The position numbers were made by a program, and so were the translations under genes. The notes beneath the pieces were generated by a model. It saw only the letters and a list, made by a program, of their open reading frames with translations, searched no databases and was not told the origin of the DNA. DNA of 64,000 bases from Vesta saturnalis (lineage: Eukaryota; Arthropoda; Insecta; Coleoptera; Lampyridae): contig JARFJB010002087.1 in NCBI GenBank assembly GCA_036346205.1, positions 10,327,001 through 10,391,000 on the forward strand, in the 5' to 3' direction. This document shows, piece by piece, positions 11,301 to 19,866 of the stretch (positions are counted from its first letter, which is position 1; each line of letters opens with the position of its first letter).

Positions 11301-14300
11301 TTACATTAGGTCAAATTTCTCTTACACTTTTGGCATCACCCTAAATGATATTGATATTGGCATTTTAATGGAATACCATGTATATTTTTACATATTTGAA
11401 ATCTGTGCAAAATTATGCATTCAATAGTATCATACTTCTGAGGAATGCATTTTGGGAACAACATATTTTAATTTTTGCATCTAGAATTCTGTTACTCCAA
11501 CAATTCAAATCGTCAATTATCCTGTTTTTAGAATTAATAAGGTTTTATTGCTGAAAACGGTAATTTAATTTGAGGTTAATTTTTATGGGTTGTTAAGCAA
11601 TTGATGTGTGTGTACTAATTTGTATTGTGGGTCTTGACCTGAACTACATTTAAAATTTGTTAGGTACAGCAGAAACGAAAAAATCAGCATAGTAGATAAT
11701 ACAGAATGCCAAAATTGAAATCGACCCAAATGATAAAGTATTGAACTTATTGTGGGCGGAAAGTCACAGAAGCGTAGAGTAGTTAATTGAACAATTGAAG
11801 AAGTAGAGCTGGAGTATGGCACACATAAAGGTTAGAGCATTTTAAAGAAACGTAAATATAGAGTGCACAAACATAATTTATTGTAAGCGTAGTCTAAATT
11901 ACTGTAATTGGGTTCTCAAATAAATGCAGCTATTATTTGGTATAGATGAAAGCAAATTTACAAATTTAAGCTAACAAAATATTCTGGACAAAGAAATTAT
12001 TGTTTGAGAGAAGTAAGGGGCAAAAAATATTTAGCTTTAATCGTTAAGTGGGGACTTTATGCAACCAATGAAATGAATAGCCCAATTATTTCTGACTGAC
12101 ATCAGATGTTTAGATGGAAAATTGAATTCTAGGTTTCCCAATAGGACTACTACCAACATTGTGTTTTCAACAAGACTTCACATGTCCTAACAATTCAACA
12201 GGAATGGTGAATTTTTTACATCAAGTATTCTGATATGAACTAATATACCCATATGTTACCGTGCGGGATCTCTAGATTTTACTGACCTGGACTTTGCTTA
12301 TGGGGAGGAATAAAAGACGCCTTTTCTAAAACTCCACCAAGAACTGTAGCATAAGATTATTGGTGTTATAAGTAGTATTAATGCAGAAGAGCTTAATCAA
12401 GTGGTTAGGGCTATCACCAATAAATGTGACAATACTAACGACACTAGCTCCAATTACTATGGAAACGTATTAAATTTATACAATTTATATCAAAATATAC
12501 GATAAAAAAACCTCAAAGATAAGTATTTATAATTAGGTCTTATATATTCTTTGGACCCAAGCTCATTTTGTATTGTAATACATAAACAAGTAAAAAAGTA
12601 GACGATTACAATAACATGCAACATTCTTGGGAATATTGTTGCCATTTGGCCTACAGAATATCGTGTATATTGCCTGGCAACAAGTTTTCGAGAATCTGTC
12701 TAATTATTTTAAAAATTCTTATTCTCTAGGTGTATTACTATTGAGAATTTTATACTTCGTATATTTCAAATTGTTCAATATACAGCCTGTCCAGCATGGG
12801 GATCTCACTTATTTGAAGAGTTACGGCTTGCCATGGCTTACTTGATACTAACAAAAACTGAAATTGTCGATTTTGGTATTTATTTAATTACTCTGCTAAT
12901 AGGAGAAATATGGTCTTAAGAGTAGTACATTATTAAGGCACTTTTTCAAGAGTAATCAAAATATGATACTAGGATTTCTGTACATCTTCAAGTTTTCTTG
13001 AAAATAGCAACAACTTTGATTCTTTTATGGATCTTGGCAGGCTTAGTATTAAATTCTGATAGCATTTTTCGACAGTGTCCGTCACAAGTGCTCTTGGTGT
13101 TCGTGCTGAAAGTTTTTGATGAAAACTTTCTGTAATAGTGAACAGTTTGACATAATATCCTGTTACATTTTGTCGCAAAAAAATTCTGAAGAAGCTGGCC
13201 GAATGTACCTCAACAAATACCCAGAACGAAGGCAGCCTTATCACATGGTTTTTCAGAAGGCTATGTGATAATTTAAAGCTCTACAGATGCTTCAAGAAAC
13301 CTATTCAAAAACGCAAAAAAGGACATAACCCTTAAAATGAAAATACGGTTTTGTTGACAGTTGTTGAAAATCCATCAACATCAACTTGACAAATTGAAAA
13401 TACTACTGGTGTACTAAGATCTACAGTTCATTCAATTCTAAAGAAACACAGATATCATCCATATAAATACTGAATTACCCAAGCCCTTCATTCAGTAGAT
13501 ATGGAACGCAGGAGAACCTTCTGCGAATAGTTTACTCAGCAGTGTGAAATTAATGAAAATTTGCCCCATCAAATTTTATGGGCGGATAAAAGTTATTTCT
13601 GTAATAATGGTTTATTTCACCGAAAAAACTCGCATTACTGGTCAATTCAAAATCCACATTTAAAAAGGGAATCCAGACATCAAATGAGTTTTGGATTTAA
13701 TGTATGGCATGGAATTTTAGGAAATACACTATTCGGTCCAATAATTTATGAAGGTACTTTAACAGCTGAAAGATATCTTCAGCTTTTTACATCAATATAT
13801 TGAATTTTTTATAAATGGTATACCATTAGCTGAAAGACGGATGTGTTGATTCCAGCAACATGGAGCACCAGATCACAATGCGCGGATTGTTCGGGAATGT
13901 CTGAATCGACAATTCGTTTACCAGTGGATTGATACACACGGCCCAGTTGCATGGTTGGCAAGATCTCCAGATATAACCCCATTAGATTTTTTCTTTGAGG
14001 TTATCTGAAAGAAAATGTTTATGTTCACATGTTCAATAATGTCGAAGATCTAAAACAAGTTGTTATAGACACATTTCGAACAATTTATCCACAAACGTTA
14101 CAAAATGCTCTAATTTCGACTGTTACAAGGTGTAATTTTTATTTGGAACAAAATCGTGAATTATTTGAGCATATTTTGTAAATATTCCTACTTTAGTTTG
14201 GTCTTTCTTAAAAATAGTTATTTCTGAGTTGAATTAATAAAAATCTAATTTTTCATCTACTTACTACTTAATTGCAAAATATGCAGCTATGTCTACTATA

Positions 14301-17300
14301 TAATCCCTTAATTCCAAGATTTCACTTTTATCAGAAGCATAGTTATGACTCTGAGGGATTGAAATTTTGATTGAAATTTTCAAATTTGAAAATTTTTAAC
14401 TCCGGTCCTGGATAAGTTAGTTAGTCATAAAGGTCATTATATTTTCGTTATAAGTAGTACCGGTACACCTTTCAAACCACTTTTTTATATATGCCCACTG
14501 GGGGATCGTATTTTTTTCTACCTGAGAATAAAAAGATTTTATTTAATTTGTGTTTATTATTATTAATATTTATAAGGGCCCGTTTTTATCAAAGGAGATT
14601 GCATAATTATTATTAAAATTATTATTACATTTCTCCCATCTACAAATTGCGACCTCTTACCTATACGAAAAAAATATTTACACATTACTTGGCCCCTGTC
14701 ATAAAAATTGTATTCTAATAATGGTGAAGAATTAATTGAAAAGACATGTAAAGATGTTATTTAATGTTATTTAATCTGTCTTTATTATTAATATTTATTA
14801 GGGTTATTTTGATTTTTATCAAGGATATAAAAACCGAGTCATTAAGCGATTATGTTCTATGCAATCTTGAAGACTGCGTTTAAGCGTTAGCTCAAATTTT
14901 TTCAATATCTAAGCTTAGCATATTGTATAAATAACTATTAATTAATTTCTATCTGAGGTTTTAAGTATTATTTTGATCTAAATAACTGTTTTACAATGTA
15001 TTTTCGTGATAGGGTTTATTATAAAGGAGACTACATAATTGTTATTAAAATTATTATTACATTTCTTTAAGATCTATTTTATTTTACTATATACTTACTT
15101 GCCATGAGAAAGTCACCTTCAACATTATACATATTAGAAAATGAGTAATTAAGTTGCCATGCTTTAAATGATTTTCCACCTTGAGAACGTTAAATTATAT
15201 GTACAAGGTTTAAGCAGAAATAAAATGCATTAATACGATAAATGGTTACACATATGCATTATAGGCTGTTTTACGCTTCATTGTGTACTCTCTTTAATAG
15301 TGGCACCAATTATCAATTAAAAGTAAAATACTAAAGGTCGACTGCTAAATTACATGCTCAAGGTTTAAGTGGAAAATATAATTGCATTAATACGTTAGTT
15401 AATACACATATGCATTATAGGCTACGTTTCACTGCGTGCTCCTTTTAATAGTATTATTAATTAAAAGTAAATATTAAAGGTTGACAGTTAAAATTATGTG
15501 TACAAGGTCTAAGCAGAAAATAAATGCATGAAATGGTTATACATATGCATTGTAGTTGTTTGTTTTACGCTTCATTGTGTGTTTTAGTTTAGGGATGACT
15601 TTTTTTAAAATCAATTGCATTACTTTGAACATCTAGATTCAATTACGTAAAATTGATCATTGATATGGGATATCATACTTTCTTTAAAAAATAGTAGAAT
15701 ATATTCATAGCCATAAAGCTTATAATACCTGTTAAAAGTAACTACTCCTTATTTATACAGATCAGGGTCGGGGAAAAAGGTGCTATGTCTAACAGTAAAT
15801 TATCGAGAACATCCTCAAATAATAATACTCATTCGATTGTGATTAACCTTTAAAAGAAATACATGCAGCGGATAATATACAATCTTGATTTGCCGCTATT
15901 CTTATTATTATTACACAGATATGGGATTATTCTAAAAATTAGCTAATTTCACCACACTACCTTGAAATACTACATATGCTTTCAATTCTTCTTCATCCCT
16001 CAAGATGTACTGCATACATCTTTCTTGAGAATATCCAATTCCGGATTAGTAGCATGTTTTCTAATACACAAGACAGAATCTTCAATATAGCGGTGTATAC
16101 GCCGAAAAAAATGTTTTATCTTCTTCTTCTATAAGCTAGATTTTTGCCTCTATACAGTATACAAGCTCTATTTTAACTGAATTACCTCTGTGAAAAAAGG
16201 GGTTATAATCAAATTAAGTATACCGGCCTCTTATTAGAACACTATCTTTTTAATCCTCGAATTTTTACCGATAAGAGTCTGCCATGCCATGCTATTAAAT
16301 AAGCCGGCTTTACATACAGGTTCTGTCTCGGCTGAAATACATCTTGTCGAAAAAATGATTTTAATTTGATTTGGTTTAATTTGGTACGCCCAGGAGAGAT
16401 ATTAGAGTGTTGCTACAGAAAACAATGAAGTGTACACTACGCATAAATCCACAGCGAGAAATTTACTCGAGGCTGATACATTGCGAGTAAGATTTTTCGA
16501 GTTATGGTGGACTGATCTTTGTGATATGTGATCTTTAAGTAATCATAGTAATGGGTACAGCTATATACTAGCGGTTATAGATGGATTTAGCAAGAGGGTT
16601 TGGATATGAGTTCTTAAAACGAAGACAGTCGCATCTGAAATCATTCACCGTTGTTTTTAAGAAAAGCGATAAACTTCTTCATATAGGTAAAATTTTTTCA
16701 AAAATATTTACAAATTGCAAGTAGCTTTTATGGTTTCTTAGTAACAGCACAAGCGCCGAAATGTATTAGAATCGCCATATTGGCCGCTGTTTTGAATTTA
16801 AAATTAAAAAAAAAATTTGTTCGATCCTCGTTTAGGGTTACTAACTTTTCACCAAAGATAGACTTTCTGGCTGTGGTTTTGGAAATGCACCCCCAAAAAA
16901 CCACGCTCATTTCGCCCCCCATTAATTGATTTTTACGAAAAGCCAGTTTTATACATAACTTTCAGATAGGGGCCTATATCAAATCTCATTAAAATCGATC
17001 AAATAGTCACGAAGCCACCCACAGACAGACATACATGAAATTTTTTTTCGCGAAAACGTTGAAATCTGCGAAAAAAAATTTCAAAATTTGAAATACTACG
17101 TAGCATACAACAAAGTAAAAATGAGTGATCGTAATCTGTTTTTTTTTTTCTAATGATAAAGAAAACAAACTTACAATATAGAAAGATGAATAATTATTAG
17201 TATTAACATTGCAAAATTAAACTTACTCTAACAAAATAATTGTTTAGTAAAGCGTTCACGTACCAGGGAAAATAATCCGTTTGGTGGCAGAGATTCTCCA

Positions 17301-17577
17301 TGATCTCCATCATCAGTTGGTAGGTTTAAATGAAATACCTGATTTGTGTTCTATCTTTTGAAATGTTTGCTGCATGTATTTTTTTTTACTCTGTTTTTGC
17401 ACCCATAGGAAATTATTTTTTTACTTTTGCATGTCACTTATCCTATTTACTTTTAGTTTATTAAAAATGTGCATTTCTAATTTTTGCTTTTCTTTTTTTA
17501 TAGTAAGAAGAACGTTGAAGAATGGCTTGTCAGAAGAAGAAAAAAAGTATTTGTCAGCATGTATTAAAAGTTACTAA
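2808..17577 (+). CDS. Fhos: Formin, FHOD family (Fhos): C-terminal five exons
   Basis: Spliced CDS 2808-3404, 3455-3672, 3725-3917, 3967-4240 and 17504-17577; 451 residues to the stop, with the N-terminus left of the window. FHOD formins assemble and bundle actin filaments; the FH2 dimer caps barbed ends and the C-terminal tail is autoinhibitory. Exons 1-3 cover the second half of FH2, including DPKRSNAINIGM, LLTMLPTEEER, FLLTLASISELPARL, KGFQIEYLAKVPEVKDTVHK, SKVDFDEL, HDGSTMMKVKMSEFL and NEFCRVVSEFALEYRTTRER. Exon 4 begins IGKFRTKEDRADAELRQLL and carries a basic tail (RERKRTRHADRKS), which exon 5 completes (LRRTLKNGLSEEEKKYL...SY, stop). All junctions are GT-AG with matching phases (0, 2, 0, 1). 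The frame is unbroken, so this is a live host gene. The symbol rests on family resemblance. Confidence 0.93.
3455..3672 (+). CDS. Fhos: Fhos exon, FH2 continued
   Basis: Follows a 50-bp intron; acceptor ATTATAG. Encodes IGAITRASKVDFDEL, then CKASWDHLK, KHDGSTMMKVKMSEFL and CAERIILLGIVHRRVMN, ending within an Arg codon (AG|A) at donor GTATTA. Frame agrees with both neighbours. Confidence 0.92.
3725..3917 (+). CDS. Fhos: Fhos exon, end of FH2
   Basis: Acceptor TTACAG after a 52-bp intron. Completes the Arg codon and encodes FHRFLLWLGIP, TKPNEFCRVVSEFALEYRTT and a coiled, charged stretch VLQQLEKKANHRERNKTRGK, ending MITE at donor GTAAGC. Confidence 0.92.
3967..4240 (+). CDS. Fhos: Fhos exon, post-FH2 tail
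   Basis: Acceptor TTAATAG. Encodes IGKFRTKEDRADAELRQLL, an acidic/serine linker (LGSDMSDAENLQGTFTWRRR) and the basic ERKRTRHADRKS. Donor GTAAGT at 4241 splits a Leu codon (T|TA). Reading through meets TAG at 4246, which would remove the last 24 residues, so the splice is preferred. Confidence 0.9.
5317..6437 (-). repeat. PLE-B left inverted arm
   Basis: Reverse complement of 6831-7946 (about 1.12 kb), from TTGTACTGAATCAATTCA at the outer edge to GATAAACAAT at the inner edge. Differences are single bases and short indels; there is no gross rearrangement. Confidence 0.85.
5528..6300 (-). pseudogene. PLE-B RT end plus GIY-YIG endonuclease (minus copy)
   Basis: The minus strand of the left arm encodes an open 131-residue stretch (5923-5528) with CNECNKVYIGQTSQWLKTRL and QHRSDCK, the GIY-YIG endonuclease core of Penelope-like elements (here VYIG in the YIG position). 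Upstream on the same strand, with shifts, are the end of the RT domain and its linker (YVDD region, SIPFLDTRIIRK, QKPTNSGRYINYYSNHT). The C-terminus stops just after the endonuclease. Better preserved than the matching piece in the + arm. Confidence 0.75.
6438..7740 (+). pseudogene. PLE-B reverse transcriptase and GIY-YIG (plus copy)
   Basis: Frameshifted + strand coding sequence. Order of motifs: KFYGLPKVHK (6511-6540), RPIV and SINSPTHALSS, ISLDVVSLFTNIPLD (6718 on), FGTPMGSSLSPILA (6907 on), catalytic YVDD (7019-7030), FLDTRII and KPTNSGRYINYYSNH, then CNECNKVYIGQTSQWLKT (7627 on). This is the standard Penelope RT then GIY-YIG order. The N-terminus is missing. Single-base deletions disrupt the frame near 7015, 7080, 7480 and 7570, so it is dead. 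Confidence 0.8.
6831..7946 (+). repeat. PLE-B right inverted arm
   Basis: Mate of 5317-6437. Begins ATTGTTTATC and ends CAGTACAACAATTTT; the sequence beyond 7946 (3' untranslated) has no counterpart on the left. Confidence 0.85.
8170..8210 (+). ncRNA. Hammerhead-ribozyme-like motif, PLE-B 3' region
   Basis: CTGATGA (8175-8181) and GAAA (8198-8201) enclose a perfect 5-bp stem II (GAAAT 8183-8187, ATTTC 8193-8197) with a 5-nt loop. GATTC before the core (8170-8174) pairs with GAATT after it (8206-8210, one G-U), giving stem I directly next to the core. Between GAAA and stem I lie only GCTT, so the candidate NUH cleavage triplet is CUU. Stem III would be the self-complementary AGCU, which can form only between two molecules (a double hammerhead). 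Hammerhead motifs are known from Penelope-like elements; activity here is inference. Confidence 0.6.
8297..8345. repeat. (TA)n microsatellite
   Basis: About 24 TA units with small interruptions, directly abutting the left TIR of the next transposon. Confidence 0.95.
8346..10647. mobile_element. IS630/Tc1-type DNA transposon, 2302 bp, 33-bp TIRs
   Basis: Inverted ends 8346-8378 and 10615-10647 match perfectly over 33 bp (AGTCGGGCCGCGTTTAACTT...). The inside encodes a minus-strand DDE transposase with frameshifts. TA-rich flanks make a TA target plausible but not provable. Two-sided identity of the TIRs suggests it is younger than its coding decay implies, or was mobilised in trans. Confidence 0.85.
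8888..10195 (-). pseudogene. IS630-like DDE transposase (broken)
   Basis: Reading the minus strand from about 10195: AEACGISSSTLTTTKKRFNE (N-terminal HTH linker), then DGYIKDFVKRKIYEMH. After a frame break comes 9977-9630 with FSKTSLKALLHSIGFSFKK, GRRGLFELEHIATSRIRFLR and VFLDETWIFSGG, the first catalytic Asp. In the next broken part is LIVMDNASYY, the second Asp. At 9199-8888 is PPYHCQFNPIELVWANCK, the catalytic Glu region, followed by an acidic tail SNSNNSEDFSDDNSE. All three DDE positions are present, but at least three frame interruptions separate them. The same family is seen at 30225-30720. Confidence 0.75.
10648..11729. other. Intronic sequence, no recognisable feature
   Basis: AT-rich, stop-dense on both strands; I see no repeat, gene or TE signature here. 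Confidence 0.5.
11730..12370 (+). pseudogene. Mariner-like transposase remnant (strongly decayed)
   Basis: Plus-strand fragments in several frames line up with the order of a DUF4817-type transposase: ILKKRKYRVHKHNLL near 11837 (end of the HTH), GIDESKF near 11943 (DES/DEA of the first catalytic block), FNKTSHV near 12170, LCLWGGIKDAF near 12295 (the LWGxxKD block near the third catalytic residue) and PPRTVA just after. Each hit is short and the link is by order. Confidence 0.4.
13150..14180 (+). pseudogene. DUF4817-type mariner transposase, near full length, broken
   Basis: Plus-strand pieces in order: NSEEAGRMYLNKYPERRQPY (DUF4817, about 13185), TVVENPSTST and GVLRSTVHSILKKHRYHPYK (HTH, 13340-13470), ALHSVDMERRRTFCE, then 13561-13803 with LPHQILWADKSYF (Asp of the first catalytic block), NSHYWSIQNPHL and FGFNVWHGILGNTLFGPIIY. 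Beyond a stop: AERRM, FQQHGAPDHNARIVRECL (second Asp), ARSPDITPLDFF (third catalytic position), GYLKENVYVHMFNNVEDLKQ and RCNFYLEQNRELFEHIL, stop near 14180. Multiple stops and shifts. TIRs not found. Confidence 0.75.
14560..15090 (+). repeat. rep-A fragments (unclassified interspersed repeat)
   Basis: Two partial copies of the repeat best seen at 25605-26090. 14585-14640 has TTTTTATCAAAGGAGATTGCATAATT, and 14810-15075 has GATTTTTATCAAGG, TTATGTTCTATGCAAT, CAAATTTTTTCAATATCT and AAGGAGACTACATAATTG in the same order. No coding signal. Confidence 0.5.
15191..15590. repeat. Three-copy tandem repeat, about 145-155 bp units
   Basis: Units begin at 15191, 15346 and 15488. Each contains TACAAGGTTTAAGCAG (or a variant), ATTAATACG, ACACATATGCATTATAGGCT, TTTCA[CT]TG, and CTTTAATAGT before TTAAAAGTAAA. 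The third is truncated. Diverged, satellite-like. Confidence 0.75.
16400..16665 (+). pseudogene. Integrase (rve-type) remnant
   Basis: The + strand encodes, with breaks, NGYSYILAVIDGFSKRVWI followed by KTKTVASEII, which matches the D-containing strand and following helix of retroviral-type integrase cores (ILAVIDxFSK). Just upstream a WWTDLCDM-like stretch would carry the first catalytic Asp. Similar integrases occur in Maverick/Polinton-type and gypsy elements; the flanks do not say which. In-frame stops show it is dead. Confidence 0.5.
16666..17503. other. Distal part of the Fhos intron
   Basis: Holds a stretch (16860-17060) with CCCACAGACAGACATACATG followed by an A/T homopolymer run, resembling the non-coding part of some repeat (compare 51280-51400). 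Ends with the pyrimidine-rich acceptor of the last Fhos exon. No coding feature. Confidence 0.4.
17504..17577 (+). CDS. Fhos: Fhos last exon, 23 codons plus stop
   Basis: T-rich tract and TATAG precede TAAGAAGAACG. Joined to the T left over from exon 4 it gives L, then RRTLKNGLSEEEKKYL and the end ...IKSY, stop TAA at 17575-17577. RKSLRRTLKNGL joins exons 4 and 5 into the basic C-terminal motif of FHOD formins, which is the evidence for the 13-kb splice. Confidence 0.88.
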
Positions 17578-18046
17578 TTTCTTTTACTTTTGATTTTATT
17601 TCTGTAGATTATTTTTCACATCTTTTAAGATGTAAGTTTATACTGATTTTATTATGTGATAAATAACTATGTAACATTCTCTTGAATTTTGTTTAGTTTT
17701 TACAAATCGTTTTATACTTTTAAGTTTGCGTCAGCATAAACTATTAGTAATAATTATATAAATACTTGACAAAATAATTATTTCAGTATTGAAAAATCTC
17801 GCTAGTCCTAAAATTGTTAAAAAAAGGATAAAGATACTTTTTTTTAAGCACTTTTATTTTATATTTTTTAGAATATGTGCCTTAGTTTTCAATTAATCAG
17901 TGAAAGTATAAACAATAATATTAACAACGCATTATTTACTGAGTACACTGTCTAGATCTAGATTAGTGATTTGTAATAAATTATTATAGGTAGGTAAATA
18001 TGTATTGCAATACGACCTGAGAAATGTGTAAATTGTATGAAATAAA
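17578..18046 (+). promoter_or_regulatory. Fhos: Fhos 3' UTR with polyadenylation signals
   Basis: AT-rich sequence after the stop. AATAAA occurs at 17975-17980 and 18041-18046 and either could be used. No coding signal. Confidence 0.55.
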
Positions 18047-18599
18047 TTTTATAAATTTATTTGTTAAATGTGAATTTTGTTATTATTGAAGATTTCTGTG
18101 GGGATCCATCCTTAAGGTTAAGCATTAATAGTCAAACTGTGAATATTCAAAACCATCCATCGTTATAAATTTATTTGTGAAAAATAATTTTAATATGGAA
18201 CTAGATACCTATAATGCATTCAGTTTTGGATTGAAAATGTGCAGTATCTACTAGTAAACTAGAAGTAGCAAAGAAAAAAGTAGAATGTGGCTATTTACAA
18301 GTACAATAGCAAACCTTGATTAGCTTGCACATTTTATTTACACCAATCAACCAGCTCTTAATCTGCTTAACTGACACAAATCTTACTGAAGAGGTAAGTG
18401 ATTCTGATGTATTATAAGTGGATGGCTGCTAGAGATCGTCTCAAGACTAAAGAATGTTTGTGCAGAAACCAGTTTTGTTCCGAATGTCAATTCACTATCC
18501 AACTGAAAAACGTTTGCACTTTTCGTACAACGTTTGGTATAGCTGATCTTTTTAATTAGAATTTATTTCGTGTGATCGTCAAATACCCAATTTATTCGA

Positions 18600-19010
18600 C
18601 GTGCATCTCAACATTCTTTAGTCTTGAAATGATCTCTAATAGGAAAGTTTGTGCTTCAGATGAATTATTGGGTATTAGCAATTAATGCAAAAATTAGTGA
18701 GAGCGATTATATAATTGGGGTTTATTATCCTCCAAACGGCTTTAATGATGTATTTTTGCAGTTTTTTGAGGAGTGGTGCGAAGAGCTGTTGTCAACACAA
18801 AAAATCTGAAGTAATATTGGGAGATTTCAATATACACTTGCACACAGACTGTGGTTATGAAAACAGACTAAAAAGAGGTGTATAGGTGGCAGTGGTCTGA
18901 AACAACATGTAGAAGAATATACACATTACAGATGGATCAACATCTCTTATTGACTTGGTCATGAGCAACTATTGTGATGTACACTGTGAGGTTTTAAGAA
19001 AACCAGTGTT
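18600..19010 (+). pseudogene. LINE endonuclease remnant
   Basis: Plus-strand pieces in several frames resemble the apurinic-type endonuclease of non-LTR retrotransposons: IGVYYPPNGFNDVFLQFFEE (18715 on), VILGDFNIHLHTDCG (18815 on, the GDFN catalytic block) and TSLIDLVMSNYCDVHCEVL (18930 on). The reverse transcriptase that should follow is absent; a TA microsatellite begins 290 bp later. Confidence 0.6.
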
Positions 19011-19297
19011 TAACACGTTCAAACGTTAATTAGGATTGGGTTTAATAACATAAATATTGGTAAAACTAAAGTTATTAGGTAATGCATAGCAGACATTGAT
19101 GTGTTTAAAACTAGGGTGTCAAATATACAACTAAATTATTATGAAAAGGACCTCAATATTAAATATAATAGCAAAGTGTATATAATAGGAGCTTTGATAA
19201 TAGCTTTTACCAAAATTTCTTAGCAATACTTAAATATGATGAAGTTTTCTTTTTCTTCTTTCTATCTATTGCTGATGAAGTCCCACAAGTACTACAC

Positions 19298-19300
<3 letters not shown>

Positions 19301-19390
<90 letters not shown>
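19301..19390. repeat. (TA)n microsatellite, left block
   Basis: About 45 TA units with one TATTATA interruption, ending exactly at the MITE. Confidence 0.95.
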
Positions 19391-19391
<1 letters not shown>

Positions 19392-19794
19392 CAGGTCGCA
19401 CAACTAAAGATGATTTGGAGGTCAGATGCGCATTCGTCCGTTTTCAAATATTCTACTCGCGGCAATTCGAGAAGTTGAGTAGCGTCGTAGGTAAATTGTT
19501 TCAAGTGTATAATTACGTCATTGTACGTATACAAACATAATTATTAACACATTTTCTTAATATTTATGGAAATTTTACATTTAAGTTAATGAAATTAGAA
19601 TGTTTTTAAACAGATTAGGAATGTATATAAATTATTAAATTAATAAAATTACATAACACTTTAAATGTGATTTTGTACATGTACCAACGATTAATTACGC
19701 CGCCCCGGTAAGTAGTTTTCGGCTGTTACACTTGACGATTGTTCCCGAACACAATGTCGTATCTGCACGACCGAATCATCTTTAATTGTGCGAC

Positions 19795-19798
<4 letters not shown>
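19392..19798. mobile_element. 407-bp MITE with 24-bp TIRs inside (TA)n
   Basis: CAGGTCGCACAACTAAAGAT at 19392 and its inverted match ending TTGTGCGACCTG at 19798 differ at one position in 24. TA lies on each side. No coding potential inside. CAGG ends and the TA target recall the mariner-like elements elsewhere in the window. Confidence 0.85.
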
Positions 19799-19864
<66 letters not shown>

Positions 19865-19866
19865 AT
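19799..19866. repeat. (TA)n microsatellite, right block
   Basis: Continues the TA array on the other side of the MITE and adjoins the 3' end of the minus-strand LINE, so it probably began as that LINE's tail. Confidence 0.9.

Larger units (their letters stand above)
4241..17503 (+). other. Fhos: Fhos terminal intron, 13,263 bp, TE-filled
   Basis: Bounded by GTAAGT (4241) and a T-rich tract plus TATAG (17499-17503). The other three introns are about 50 bp. It contains PLE-B, an IS630/Tc1-type transposon, two decayed mariner-like transposases, rep-A fragments, a tandem repeat and an integrase remnant, each annotated separately. 4241-5316 is AT-rich and holds nothing I recognise. Confidence 0.85.

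Noticed and set aside
12969..13244. 91-codon minus frame before the mariner-like transposase
   Set aside because: Antisense to the DUF4817 part (NSEEAGRMYLNKYPERRQPY) of the plus-strand transposase.
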